Numbered from the stretch's first letter, positions 1 through 9,028 are shown. The stretch is DNA of 32,555 nt from Arenicellales bacterium (GCA_028285825.1 JAPYNK010000207.1:1-32555); one strand, 5' to 3'. The notes: a model not told the origin generated them from the sequence alone. Made by a program: numbers and translations.

Positions 1-162
1 GCCGGCGTTTACGAATTTGTAGGCGATGAAGGCAACCCAAGATTACAGATCAATGCACAAAACTGCGTGCATTGCAAAACCTGCGACATCAAGGACCCGA
101 GTGGAAACATCAACTGGGTTACGCCCGAGGGAACCGGGGGCCCAAACTACGCCGGCATGTAG
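1..162 (+). CDS. Electron transfer flavoprotein-ubiquinone oxidoreductase (ETF-QO), C-terminal end only
   Basis: The first 53 codons of the window are the tail of an ETF-QO gene that starts outside it; the stop is TAG at 160-162. The fragment has the family's characteristic C-terminus: AGVYEF, then [19 protein letters not shown] with three cysteines (fragment residues 22, 25, 28) that are ligands of the single [4Fe-4S] cluster, then NINWVTPEG and GGPNY. The fourth cysteine ligand would lie upstream of the window. The enzyme is a membrane-associated FAD/iron-sulfur protein that passes electrons from reduced ETF to ubiquinone. ETF collects them from acyl-CoA, dimethylglycine and sarcosine dehydrogenases, which fits the methylated-amine genes later in the window (inference). 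It converges on purL with only 9 nt between the stops. Confidence 0.93.
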   Translation, partial: AGVYEFVGDEGNPRLQINAQNCVHCKTCDIKDPSGNINWVTPEGTGGPNYAGM

Positions 163-171
163 GAGCCTGAA

Positions 172-1389
172 TCAACCAACCCAGTTTCTGGCATTTTGAA
201 ACAGCTTTATCCAGGGACTGTATTTCCCCCATTGACCCGAATGCCACGAATTTGAATTGGTGAGAAAGACCCGCTCAGGATGTGGCATCATAATGGTAAA
301 ACGCCCATCTCTCGTGGTAAATCCCGTGGCTCCTTGCGGGGACCCATTGGGATTCAGGGGATAGCGTTCGGTCACGCATCCCCGATTGTCAACAAACCTC
401 AGGCATATCTGGTCCTGCTTCTCCAGCATGGACTGGTCGTCAGGCCTTCGGTATTTTACCCTGCCTTCGCCGTGTGATGTGGGCACCGGAATCATCGAAC
501 CCTTCATGCCTGCTGTCAGAATCGATGTCTCCGAAACAATTTCGGTCATAATGAAGCGTGCTTCATACTGTTCCGATGCATTGCGCACAAAATCCGGCCA
601 GTGCTCGGCACCCGGGATAATCGCACGAATGCACGCCAGCAACTGGCACCCGTTACACACCCCCAGTCCAAATGTGTCAGATCTGAAAAAGAACATTTCC
701 AAAGCGTCCTTGAGAAGATCATTGTACAAAATTGAGTTGCCCCACCCTGCCCCTGCGCCCAGCACATCTCCAAATGAAAATCCCCCACAGGCAGCCAGGC
801 CCTTGAATCCATCCAGCTTCAATCCCCCCAGAATACCAGTCATGGTCACATCATGCGGCGTAAAGCCAGCCGCCTCGAATGCCGCCGCCATCTCGAGATG
901 ACCATTTACGCCCTGCTCTCGCAAAATCGCAATGTCTGGTTTTCGGAGACTCAGGTTTACAGATTGAGGGGGCTCGGAATCGTATTCAAACGCAAGCCTG
1001 CAAAACAGGCCTGAATCGAGGTCATCGGTAATCCTGAGGTATTCCTGATCGGCACAAGAGGGGTTATCGCGCAACCGCTGCATCTGCCATGTGGTACTCG
1101 ACCAGGCTTGCTGACAGACACTTCGTGATTGCGATAACAGCAAATTGCCGTCAGCGAAAACATCCAGGCGATCTTCGGAATTTGTGGTGCCGACTTCCAT
1201 GACCCGACCTTCAATTCCGAATGAACGGGTTCGATGCATGACTTCTGGCAGTGAATCACGCCTGACTTGAATGACCGCTCCAAGCTCCTCGCTAAACAGA
1301 AATCCCGTATAGTCAGTCTGCAGGCCCTTCAGATGGAGCGAAACCCCGCAACGCCCCGCAAACATCATCTCGCAGACAGTGGTAATCAA
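172..1389 (-). pseudogene. purL: purL C-terminal fragment: glutamine amidotransferase half of FGAM synthase
   Basis: This reading frame is the last third of the long-form phosphoribosylformylglycinamidine synthase (purine pathway, step 4). It contains the WSSTTWQMQRLRDNP stretch, the amidotransferase domain beginning ILREQGVNGHLEM, ACGGFSFGDVLGAGAGW, the nucleophile-cysteine motif LGVCNGCQLL, and the catalytic His/Glu in MMPHPERVF near the end. The first ATG (1387-1389, MITTVCEMMFAG) is not a real start. Homology continues upstream in the same frame through FRYLLKDELVLAYHDRSDGG, back to about 1447, where a TGA closes the frame. This frame is therefore the continuation of the upstream fragment after an internal deletion and frameshift, not a separate purQ gene. 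Split PurQ proteins are about 220-230 aa and lack the preceding synthase-type residues. Without the deletion the gene would be about 1,300 codons, normal for the gammaproteobacterial form. Confidence 0.9.
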
Positions 1390-3941
1390 TCCTCCGTCTG
1401 AACGGTCATGATAAGCCAGGACAAGTTCATCCTTGAGCAGGTATCGGAATCACCCCTGATCAATTGAGGAGTGAGAGTCAGGCCAATATTTCCAACCTGT
1501 GCAAATCCACTCACTATCAGCGACAAAGGCGCTATCACCCTGTTTTCTCTTTGCCCGGAATCCTGCCACACCGTTCGCATGGACATCGAATCCTTGCCAA
1601 CCGGGATTGAAATTCCAAGCTCTTTGCAGATGTCCTGTGTGACAGTTCTGACAGTTCTGTATAAATCTGCATCGTGGCCGGGTTCACCCGCCGACACCAT
1701 CCAGTTGGCAGAGAGCCTGATTTTACTGATGTTTCCAGTATCTGCAGCGGCCAGGTTCGTAATTGCTTCACCGATCGCCATGCGACCGCTCGCCTGTGCA
1801 TTGACCACTGCCAATGGGGTTCGTTCTCCGATGCCAATTGCCTGGCCGGATTCGGAATGATAGCCGGATGCCACAACTCCTACATCGGCAACCGGCACTT
1901 GCCAGGGTCCAATCATCTGGTCCCGCGCTACAAGTCCGGTCACGGTCCGGTCACCGATCGTGACGAGAAAGGTCTTGTCCGAAACCGTTGGATGACTGAG
2001 CACCTGATCCAGCAAAACGTCGAGCGGCTTCTGCCATTTCGCGGATTTTTCAAATTGCGAACGGATGCTCTCTGCAGTTTTCATTAAACGCGGAGCAAAA
2101 TCAAAAATCGAACTCATGGGCAAATCAACAGGATTCAACTCATTTTCAGACATTGAATCGGATACCACCAGGTGCCGATCTGCTATCGCTTTACCCACTA
2201 CTGCATAAGGACATCGCTCTCGCTGACAGAATGCCTCAAACTGACCAAGCCGGTCCTGAGCAATTGCCAGGACATACCGCTCCTGGGATTCATTGCACCA
2301 GATCTGCATCGGCGACATGGATGACTCGTCATTTGGGATATCCCTCAGCTCGAAAACGCCTCCACAACGCGAATCCTGAAGGAGTTCCGGGATTGCATTG
2401 CACAGCCCCCCTGCCCCAACATCATGAATGGAGAGAATCGGGTTTTCAGATCCCAGATCACAGCATGCATTGATCACTTCCTGGCATCGCCTCTGCATTT
2501 CAGCATTATCCCGCTGGACCGATGCCCAATCGAGAACTTGACTCGCCTTGTCAGAAGCCACACTTGAAGCTGAGCCACCCCCAAGTCCGATCAGCATTCC
2601 CGGTCCACCCAGAACTACGATGGGTGAATGCGCGGGGATTCGCTGCTTTTGAATGGCTTCAGGACTGATGCCACCCACCCCACCTGCCAGCATGATCGGT
2701 TTGTGATAGCCATAACGCACACGTTTACTGGCAGTTTTCGACTCGAAAACCCGAAAGTACCCCAGGATGCAGGGCCGTCCAAATTCATTGTTGAATGCAG
2801 CAGCCCCAACGGGTGCTTCCAGCATGATTTGCAGGGGGCTGGCTATCCAGCCGGGACGATTCTCCGGCATTTCCCATGGATGGGACATTTGCGGCAAGTG
2901 GAGATGAGACACCGAAAAGCCAACCAGGCCTGCTCGTGGACGACCGCCCCTTCCGGTAGCCGCCTCATCCCGAATTTCACCTCCGGAACCGGTTGCAGCA
3001 CCCGGAAACGGTGATATCGCAACCGGATGATTGTGTGTTTCCACCTTGATCGTGAAGTGCTGCAATTGCCTGTCATATGCATAGATGCCCTCAGGATTTG
3101 CCATGAGCCGCTCTATGCAGTCACCCTCGATAACTGCCGCATTGTCAGAATAGGCAGAAAGCGTTCCCATGGCGTTCTCGGCATGGGTTTGCCTGATCAT
3201 TTCAAGCAGGGAGTATTCCATGTCCTGACCGTCAACCCGCCAAATCGAGTTGAATATCTTGTGACGGCAATGCTCCGAATTGACTTGGCCGAACATCATT
3301 AATTCGGCATCCGTTGGATTTCTACCCAACTTGCCGTATAAATCATGCAGATAGTCCAACTCTGCCGAATTCAGTGAGAGTCGGAACTCCCGATTGGCTT
3401 TGGTCAATGCCCCCTTCCCTTCCTCGAGAACACGAACTTCCGAAAGCGGTGCTGGAGCAGTTCGCTCAAACAGGGTTTCGATCTTGGTGTCTCGATCAAA
3501 TATGGATTGGGTCATGGGATCAGAGACGATGTTCCCCAGGGCTTGCTGAAGCGGCAGGGACTGATTGGGGTCGGCACCAGTCAATTGCCACAAGGTCCCT
3601 CTCTCTACCCGTCTGACCCACGGCAATCCACAGAGATGGAAAATATCCGTTGCCTTGCTTGACCATGGGGAGATGGTGCCAACACGCGGCACCACCAGAA
3701 GCCCGGGGTGACCGTCGTTGATCGAATCAAGGAAATCACCCTGCAATTGGGGAGGCTCGACACCCAGTAATGCACCGATGGTGTCGAGTTGCGGGGAATG
3801 GGGTTCTTCCTCGACGTCCAGAAAGAAAACAGAATTGGCCCGAAGCTCTTCGCAATAACCGACAGCTTGCCTGATTCTCTGAACGAGGCTGTTCAGACGA
3901 AACTCGGAAAGAGCTTCACCCCCGAGGAGCGATAAAATCAT
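1386..3941 (-). pseudogene. purL: purL N-terminal fragment: FGAM synthase domain, out of frame with its C-terminal half
   Basis: 851 codons covering the N-terminal PurS-like region and the tandem AIRS-type ATP-binding synthase domains. Visible motifs include GRNPTDAELMMFGQVNSEHC, ETHNHPVAISPFPGAATGSG followed by the GEIRDEAATGRG glycine-rich loop, AGGVGGISPEAI, GGPGMLIGLGGGSASS, SIHDVGAGGL and VGKDSMSM. Family-like sequence stops at LTLTPQLIRGDSDT (about 1470-1440); the remaining residues are read in the wrong frame to a TGA at 1386-1388. Compared with the long PurL family, about 140 nt are missing between LTPQL and AYHDRSDGG, and the loss is not a multiple of three. The start ATG at 3939-3941 matches the family N-terminus, although no clear Shine-Dalgarno precedes it. 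The gene lies 21 nt downstream of dapA on the same strand, so the two are probably co-transcribed. Either a genuine pseudogene or an assembly or amplification error. Confidence 0.93.
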
Positions 3942-3962
3942 TTGGGGGAAACAGGGTATCGA

Positions 3963-4838
3963 TCAAATTACTTCAGCGGCTTGCATCGCATTTCGCACCT
4001 GAGCAAAACAGTCATCGGACAGGGGGGTTAACGGCAAGCGAATTCCTCCGGGGATTCGCCCCATTTGCTGCAATGCCCATTTCGACGGAATGGGGTTGGC
4101 TTCAACAAACAATGATTCATGCAATGGGTCAAGTTGAGCATTCAGTTTCTCAGCCTCCTCCATGTCTCCATTCAATGCCGCTTCGCACATCGCACTCATC
4201 TTCGCAGGGGCCACATTTGCCGTTACTGAAATGCATCCGTCACCTCCCGCCTTAATCAAGGCAAGAGCCGTGTCATCATTGCCTGAATACACGGCGAAAC
4301 CATCACCGCAGCGCTGCTTGAAATCAGTAACCCGGGGAATATCCGAAGTCGCATCCTTGATGCCAACGATGTTCGGCAACTCAGCCAGTTTCACCACTGT
4401 GTCATTCGTCATGTCAAGTGAAGTTCGACTCGGAACATTGTAGAGAATTTGCGGAATATCAACCTGCTCGGCAATACAGGAAAAATGCCTAATCAATCCA
4501 TGCTGGGGCGGCTTGTTGTAGTAGGGCACCACCAGCAGGCAAGCCTGAACTCCACAGCGGGCCGCACGTTCGGTCAAATCCATGGCTTCCGCCGTCGAGT
4601 TGGCCCCGGTACCCGCAATAACTGGAATGCGTCCGGAAGCATATTCAACGGTTTTGCCAATCACTTCAATCTGCTCGTCAGCAGTCAGAGTGGCTGATTC
4701 TCCCGTGGTCCCGACCGAAATAATGGCCTGGGTCCCGCTTTCAGCGTGAAAATCGACCAGACCAGCCAGACTGTCAAAATCTATTGAGCCATCGCCATGC
4801 ATGGGAGTGACCAGTGCAACAAGACTTCCTCTTAGCAT
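3963..4838 (-). CDS. dapA: 4-hydroxy-tetrahydrodipicolinate synthase (DapA)
   Basis: A 291-residue class I aldolase-fold enzyme that condenses pyruvate with aspartate semialdehyde, the first committed step to lysine and diaminopimelate. Counting from MLRGSLVALVTPM, the family residues are present: T44-T45 in GTTGES, Y107 in PYYNKP, Y133 and R138 in ILYNVPSR, and the Schiff-base K161 in VGIKDAT. The open frame extends 45 codons further upstream (to 4973), but that extension is not family-like. The ATG at 4836-4838 is preceded by GGAAGG and gives the normal 290-295 aa length, so it is chosen as the start. Lies 21 nt upstream of purL on the same strand and diverges from the glutamine amidotransferase gene. 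Confidence 0.96.
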   Translation of the reverse strand: MLRGSLVALVTPMHGDGSIDFDSLAGLVDFHAESGTQAIISVGTTGESATLTADEQIEVIGKTVEYASGRIPVIAGTGANSTAEAMDLTERAARCGVQACLLVVPYYNKPPQHGLIRHFSCIAEQVDIPQILYNVPSRTSLDMTNDTVVKLAELPNIVGIKDATSDIPRVTDFKQRCGDGFAVYSGNDDTALALIKAGGDGCISVTANVAPAKMSAMCEAALNGDMEEAEKLNAQLDPLHESLFVEANPIPSKWALQQMGRIPGGIRLPLTPLSDDCFAQVRNAMQAAEVI

Positions 4839-5112
4839 TCTACCTTCCGATAATGTGACTTTGTCGATAAAGCAAATGGTACACCATTTCAAATTCAGGA
4901 ACACGGTTTTGTATTGAGGGCTGGTACTGGCGAATCGGGCATCGCTCAAGAGAGCCGGCAGGTAGAACTTCACTCAGGGGAGTTATGACGGGGAGAATGG
5001 CGTTATAATTTGCCGGTGCCCGGCGTCAGGCATTGCTGGATTACTGCCTGATGCCAGAGGACTGGACTTTTCCGCCTGTGAAGGCCATCAACATGCAACT
5101 GAATATTCCATC
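4839..5112. other. Divergent intergenic region between dapA and the glutamine amidotransferase gene
   Basis: 274 nt between two genes reading outward, so promoters for both should lie here. The first 135 nt are open in the dapA frame but not DapA-like. No convincing promoter pair, riboswitch or operator could be singled out by eye. The amidotransferase start at 5113 has no obvious Shine-Dalgarno. Confidence 0.5.
4843..4848 (-). promoter_or_regulatory. Ribosome binding site deciding the dapA start
   Basis: GGAAGG read on the minus strand, four bases before the ATG at 4836-4838. It supports the shorter 291-residue DapA over the upstream in-frame start at 4973. Confidence 0.6.
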
Positions 5113-5853
5113 ATGCTAAAAATCGGTTTGCTGCTTTGTGATGATGTTGATCCGGATGCACAGATGAAGTTCGGCGATTACGGCAATATGTTCCAAACCG
5201 GCCTTGACCCGGATTATTCGTCGATTGACCTGGTGCCGATTCGCTGTTTCGATGGAGAACCCATGCCCGAACGACCCGGCCATTTTGCGGGCTATGTGAT
5301 TTCCGGTTCAAAACATGGCGTCTATGACAATCTTCCATGGATAAGGAATCTCCTGCAATTCATTCGTGATTGCTGGAACTCGAAAACACGCGTGATTGGC
5401 GTGTGCTTCGGTCATCAGGCGATTGCTCATGCACTCGGTGGACGTACGGAAAAGTCGATTTCCGGATGGGGTTTCGGCATTCAGGCCACAACCGTTCTAA
5501 GTCGAAAAGCCTGGATGACCGACTATGAAGCACTTGACGGTGATGACTATAATCTGGTCGTGATCCATCAAGACCAGATCGTCAGGATACCGCCCATGTT
5601 CGAAACCATCGCCGCCAGTTCGTTCTGCCAAAACAGCATGATCGTTGCCGATACATTGATGCTGGGGATTCAGGGTCATCCTGAATTTTCGACAGAATAC
5701 TGCCGATTTCGAGCCGACTACCGGTATGAAAAAAGGCTAATTGATTCTGCGGTTCATGAGACCGCAATGCAGTCACTCGATGAACATTCGCCTCATTCGA
5801 GAGTCATCCTGGAATGGATGCGGCAATTCCTGCTGCTTCCCCAAACGAAATGA
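5113..5853 (+). CDS. Class I glutamine amidotransferase-like protein (GuaA-type GATase1 domain, stand-alone)
   Basis: A 246-residue protein with the full catalytic triad of a triad-type glutaminase: C98 in GVCFGHQAIAHALGG, H189 and E191 in GIQGHPEFS. There is no fused synthase domain, so it resembles stand-alone GATase1 proteins annotated as GMP synthase-like amidotransferases. Some members of this superfamily hydrolyse gamma-glutamyl amides rather than channel ammonia to a partner. The residue context GYVISGSKHGVYD takes the place of the usual oxyanion-strand motif. The product is therefore a probable gamma-glutamyl hydrolase or amidotransferase of unknown substrate. The next gene, a GloB-like hydrolase, follows on the same strand after 106 nt containing an inverted repeat. 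Confidence 0.85.
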   Translation: MLKIGLLLCDDVDPDAQMKFGDYGNMFQTGLDPDYSSIDLVPIRCFDGEPMPERPGHFAGYVISGSKHGVYDNLPWIRNLLQFIRDCWNSKTRVIGVCFGHQAIAHALGGRTEKSISGWGFGIQATTVLSRKAWMTDYEALDGDDYNLVVIHQDQIVRIPPMFETIAASSFCQNSMIVADTLMLGIQGHPEFSTEYCRFRADYRYEKRLIDSAVHETAMQSLDEHSPHSRVILEWMRQFLLLPQTK

Positions 5854-5870
5854 ATTTCAAGCGTGAAACC

Positions 5871-5898
5871 GGTTCAGGCAATGTCCTGCCATTGAACC
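5871..5898 (+). repeat. Inverted repeat between the amidotransferase and gloB-like genes
   Basis: Arms GGTTCA-GGCA and TGCC-(AT)-TGAACC around a six-base loop, ten base pairs with a two-base bulge. No T-run follows, so it is not a classical intrinsic terminator. It could be an RNA hairpin separating the two genes or a dyad operator. Confidence 0.4.
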
Positions 5899-5959
5899 AT
5901 TCACCGACCCGTAAACGTCCACACTTCGACAGCATGAAAAATCCCGGAGAACCAGCCAC

Positions 5960-6751
5960 ATGATTGTAAAACAGATTTGGACCGGCAACGCCTTCCGAAA
6001 CTTCAATTACGTAATCGCCTGCGAAGAAACGGGTGAGGCACTTGCGATTGACCCGCTGGATCACGAAAAATGCCTCAATCTGGCTCGACAGGAAGGATGG
6101 GGCATTACCCAGATCCTGAACACGCATGAGCATGCCGACCATACAGGCGGAAATCAGCCAGTCATGGAAGCGACCGGTGCAAAAGTTCTGGCTCACCATG
6201 CAGCAGGGGCGTCCATCCCAGAGATGAGCATTGGCCTGTCGGCCGGGGATATAGTGAAAGTTGGGAAAACCGTTGAACTTGAAGCACTCGATACTCCGGG
6301 ACATACCATGAGTCATGTGTGCTTGCTCTCACGCACGGAGATCCCGGGGCTGTTTTGCGGCGATACGCTGTTCAATGCCGGTGCCGGCAACTGTCATAAT
6401 GGCGGCCATCCTGCCGAGCTCTATGAAACATTCGTCGGACAACTGATGAAGCTGCCGAGTGAAACCCTGATTTATCCGGGGCACGACTACCTGCATAACA
6501 ATTTGCAGTTCACCCTGAACCGGGAACCGAATAACACCCGGGCACAGGGCCTGCTTGACGAGACCTTTGACCAGGATCCGGCAGAGGCAATGATTACTTC
6601 CCTTGCCCTCGAAAAAGAAATCAATGTTTTTTTTCGACTGAACAATCCGCAGGTGATCGAGCAAATAATCCGGAATTTTCCGGAAATCGGATCCAGGCCT
6701 GACCCGAGAACCGTATTTCTGAAGTTGCGGGAATTAAGGAACAGCTGGTAG
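5960..6751 (+). CDS. gloB: Hydroxyacylglutathione hydrolase-like metallo-beta-lactamase-fold protein (glyoxalase II family)
   Basis: 263 residues with the binuclear-metal motif THEHADH (H56, H58, D60, H61), then H115 in DTPGHTMSH, D135 in CGDTLFNAGAGNCHNGG and H175 in YPGHDYL, followed by the C-terminal substrate-binding region. Glyoxalase II hydrolyses S-lactoylglutathione to D-lactate and glutathione, the last step of methylglyoxal detoxification; relatives act on other glutathione thioesters. The GAGNCHNGG segment differs from the GGCGRLFEG form of classical GloB, so the substrate may differ, and the symbol is a family assignment. ATG at 5960 is the family start. It converges on dut with only 10 nt between stops. 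Confidence 0.85.
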   Translation: MIVKQIWTGNAFRNFNYVIACEETGEALAIDPLDHEKCLNLARQEGWGITQILNTHEHADHTGGNQPVMEATGAKVLAHHAAGASIPEMSIGLSAGDIVKVGKTVELEALDTPGHTMSHVCLLSRTEIPGLFCGDTLFNAGAGNCHNGGHPAELYETFVGQLMKLPSETLIYPGHDYLHNNLQFTLNREPNNTRAQGLLDETFDQDPAEAMITSLALEKEINVFFRLNNPQVIEQIIRNFPEIGSRPDPRTVFLKLRELRNSW

Positions 6752-6761
6752 GCGCAAGCCT

Positions 6762-7217
6762 TCAACAACGCCCGGTTGACCCGAAACCGCCGGTACCCCG
6801 CCCGGAAGCCGCGAACTCCGAAACGATCTTGAAATCGGCATGAATGATTGGAACCAATACCATCTGTGCAATCCGGTCACCGGGCTCTACGGTAAACATT
6901 CGTGCCGATCGATTCCAGCATGATACGAAAAGCTGGCCCTGGTAGTCCGAGTCAATCAGGCCGGTCAGATTTCCAAGCACAATACCGTGTTTGTGTCCCA
7001 ATCCTGAGCGTGGCACCAGTACCGCGGCCACTCTAGGGTCGCCGATATGAATGGCCATTCCCGTGGGAATAAGTTCGGTTTGTCCGGGCTCAAGATCCAG
7101 CGGGCCATCAATGCAGGCCCGAAGATCAACACCGGCGGAACCTTGCGTTGCATATTCAGGCAGCCCGAATTCCGAGCGGACCCTCTCATCCAGAATCTTG
7201 ACTTCAACTGTATTCAC
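6762..7217 (-). CDS. dut: Deoxyuridine 5'-triphosphate nucleotidohydrolase (dUTPase)
   Basis: 151 residues, the standard trimeric dUTPase length. All five motifs are readable: I AGVDLRA (29-35), [12 protein letters not shown] (from 69), [12 protein letters not shown] (from 86), [10 protein letters not shown] (from 113) and [11 protein letters not shown] (from 140). The enzyme hydrolyses dUTP to dUMP and pyrophosphate, keeping uracil out of DNA and supplying dTMP synthesis. It lies 44 nt downstream of coaBC on the same strand, the conserved dfp-dut arrangement seen in E. coli and relatives, so co-transcription is likely. Confidence 0.97.
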   Translation of the reverse strand: MNTVEVKILDERVRSEFGLPEYATQGSAGVDLRACIDGPLDLEPGQTELIPTGMAIHIGDPRVAAVLVPRSGLGHKHGIVLGNLTGLIDSDYQGQLFVSCWNRSARMFTVEPGDRIAQMVLVPIIHADFKIVSEFAASGRGTGGFGSTGRC

Positions 7218-7261
7218 AACATCAAATCGCCTGTTCCTGAATGTTGTGCGACTGGCTTCTG

Positions 7262-7504
7262 CTAATCCGCATTGCGCTTCAACATTGATGCCGCCATCTC
7301 AAGGATACTGACCGATAATCCATACTTGTCATTTCGACTGATCGGCATGGAAATCTCCGGAGTATGCACAGTGACCTCATTATAGTCATTGCCAAATGCT
7401 CCATTTTCGCCAGATACGTTGTTGGCAACGATCATGTTGACCTTTTTGCTGGCGAGCTTTGATTTTGCATGTTCGTTCATGCGCTCTGTTTCTGCCGCAT
7501 ACAT
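7262..7504 (-). pseudogene. coaBC: coaBC C-terminal fragment (end of phosphopantothenoylcysteine synthetase domain)
   Basis: From MYAAETERMNEHAKSKL onward this frame matches the CoaB tail: the FAAET...YA..KL helix, then VNMIVANNVS and the GFxxDxN-like GAFGNDYNEVTV, ending MLKRNAD. The same frame is open further upstream to 7705, but there it runs antiparallel to the true CoaBC frame and is not protein-like. It is therefore the out-of-frame continuation of the upstream fragment after a deletion, not an independent gene. Confidence 0.85.
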
Positions 7505-8303
7505 CTGCATCACTGATCTGTTCCTGAACCGCCTTGAACATGTCCAGGGCAGAAATGACGTCAACACGCTTAATGCCTGGTGGAGAAGCCCGTTCAACCG
7601 GCCCGCAGACAAGGGTGACTTCAGCCCCAAAATCCCGTGCCGCCTCGGCAAGCGCAAACCCCATTTTTCCCGAGCTCCGGTTGGTGATACCGCGTACCGG
7701 ATCAATCGCTTCCCAGGTCGGACCGGCTGTCAGGACAACACGCACTCCAGCCAGCAGTTTCGGCATGCCGTCGCCAAGCAATTCCTGAGCGATGTCATCC
7801 GGCTCTTTCATGCGCCCAAGACCGATTTCCCCACATGCCTGACCACCTTCACCCGGACCGATAATCAGCACCCCTCGCTGCCTGAGTGTCTCGAGGTTGT
7901 CCCGAGTAGCGGAGTTCTGCCACATTTGCCGGTTCATGGCTGGAGCGACGGCAATCTCGGCTTCGGAGGCCAGAATCAGAGTAGTCAGCAAATCGTCTGC
8001 CTTGCCACCTGCCATCCCGGCAATGAAATTGGCTGTTCCGGGAGCGATAACAATCAGTTCCGCCCATCGTGCAAGCTCGATATGGCTCATGCCCGATTCT
8101 GCTTCGGCATCCAGCAAAAACCGATGCACGGGATGTCCACTGACCGCCTGAAGAGTGAGAGGCGTAATGAATTCACAGGCGGCTTCGGTCATTACCACGC
8201 GCACATCACCTCCTCGCTCAGCCAGCCGACGCACCAGATCCGGTGTCTTGTAGGCTGCAATTCCGCCCGTTACACCAACTAAAACTCGCCTGTTCCTTCG
8301 CAT
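7386..8303 (-). pseudogene. coaBC: coaBC N-terminal fragment: phosphopantothenoylcysteine decarboxylase plus the start of the synthetase domain
   Basis: CoaBC is the bifunctional enzyme of coenzyme A synthesis, using an FMN decarboxylase domain followed by a CTP-dependent synthetase domain. Present here are VTGGIAAYKTPDLVRRL, the histidine motif MSHIELARWAELIVIAPGTANFI, the PAMN loop, the cysteine-bearing GGQACGEIGLGRM flap, then the CoaB beginning VVLTAGPTWEAIDPVRGITN and SSGKMGFALAEAA. Homology ends at QISDADV (about 7508) and the last 40 residues are frameshifted nonsense. About 55-60 codons are missing, including the CoaB AAVADYR and IKK active-site stretch. The start is uncertain: ATG 8301-8303 fits the family N-terminus best, with in-frame alternatives at 8321 and 8354. 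Without an alternative CoaB the cell could not make CoA, so an artefact is a serious possibility. Confidence 0.9.
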
Positions 8304-8375
8304 CCTGAATATCGGGATCATTGAATATTCGAGTGTAACCGAATTCAATTTCAATAGACTATCTCTTGAAGTTTA

Positions 8376-8386
8376 TTGGATATAAT
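8376..8386 (+). promoter_or_regulatory. Putative -10 region for cobO
   Basis: TTGGATATAAT contains a perfect TATAAT (8381-8386) 38 nt before the cobO ATG, within the short region divergent from coaBC. No good -35 element lies 17 nt upstream. The identical 11-mer occurs before tmm at 19410-19420. Confidence 0.4.
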
Positions 8387-8424
8387 CGCATCTTGTACAT
8401 GCAGTTTGTTTTGGAAGACAATTC

Positions 8425-8961
8425 ATGAAATCCAGAGAACGAAGACAGGGCATCACACTGGTGCATACCGGTGAGGGCAAAGGCAAGTCATCGAGCGGTT
8501 TCGGGGTAGTATTTCGAGCGGCCGGCTGGGGACTCGATATCTGTGTTATCCAGTATATCAAGGGCAAATGGAAAACCGGCGAGCGGCAGGCGGCCAGCCG
8601 CTTCGACAATATCGAATGGCATACGCTTGGAGACGGGTTTACCTGGGATACCCAAAACCCGGAGCAGGACATCAAAACCAGCCGCAGTATCTGGGAATTC
8701 AGCAAGGAAAAGATCCTTTCTGAAAAATATGACCTGGTGATGCTGGATGAAATCAATTACTGCAGTGGCTATGGCTGGATACCCGGTACTGAAATTGCGG
8801 CATTTATCGTCAATGAAAAACCAGCATGGCTTCACCTCATTCTCACCGGTCGAAATGCCCCGAAGGAAGTAATTGGAGCCGCCGATACCGTTTCCGAGAT
8901 GACCAAGGTCAAGCATGCATTCGAAAAGGGCATCAAGGCTGTTCAGGGCATTGAGTTCTGA
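8425..8961 (+). CDS. cobO: Cob(I)yrinic acid a,c-diamide adenosyltransferase (CobA/CobO/BtuR type)
   Basis: 178 residues with the P-loop variant HTGEGKGKSSSGFG (from residue 14), the VMLDEIN Walker B region and the conserved C-terminus LTGRNAPKEVIGAAD, TEMTKVKHAFEKGI, GIEF (this copy reads SEMTKV). The enzyme transfers the adenosyl group from ATP to the reduced cobalt of corrinoids, producing adenosylcobamide for AdoCbl-dependent enzymes. The protein appears complete although slightly shorter than E. coli BtuR, missing mainly the variable N-terminal tail. The ATG at 8425 is preceded by a GGAAGA-like site. It diverges from coaBC and is followed 67 nt later by soxB on the same strand, so it may share transcription with the sarcosine oxidase operon. 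No cobalamin riboswitch could be seen in the 70-nt upstream gap. Confidence 0.93.
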   Translation: MKSRERRQGITLVHTGEGKGKSSSGFGVVFRAAGWGLDICVIQYIKGKWKTGERQAASRFDNIEWHTLGDGFTWDTQNPEQDIKTSRSIWEFSKEKILSEKYDLVMLDEINYCSGYGWIPGTEIAAFIVNEKPAWLHLILTGRNAPKEVIGAADTVSEMTKVKHAFEKGIKAVQGIEF

Positions 8962-8977
8962 TGAATGAATCAACCTC

Positions 8978-9008
8978 GGCAGGGGCTGCCTCTGCAACTT
9001 TCCCTGCC
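8978..9008 (+). repeat. Hairpin between cobO and soxB
   Basis: Arms GGCAGGG (8978-8984) and CCCTGCC (9002-9008) are perfect complements with a 17-nt loop, ending 20 nt before the soxB start and just ahead of the AAAGGA ribosome site (9015-9020). No T-run follows. It could attenuate or stabilise the message at the cobO/sox boundary. Confidence 0.4.
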
Positions 9009-9028
9009 TGATTGAAAGGAACCGGAAT

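Noticed and set aside
386-901. 171-residue plus-strand frame opposite purL
   Set aside because: Antisense to the conserved amidotransferase domain of PurL; no independent support.
172-1389. Separate purQ gene
   Set aside because: The frame aligns with the C-terminal third of long PurL including residues before the amidotransferase domain, and the homology continues upstream of its first ATG. It is one broken gene.
1386-1460. Programmed frameshift in purL
   Set aside because: About 140 nt of conserved sequence are missing, so slippage alone would not restore the protein; no slippery heptamer with a downstream structure was seen.
7389-8282. 297-residue plus-strand frame opposite coaBC
   Set aside because: Lies antisense to a clearly homologous coaBC fragment, has no ribosome site and no protein family resemblance.
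8387-8424. Cobalamin riboswitch upstream of cobO
   Set aside because: The gap to coaBC is only about 70 nt, too short, and no B12-box-like sequence was seen.
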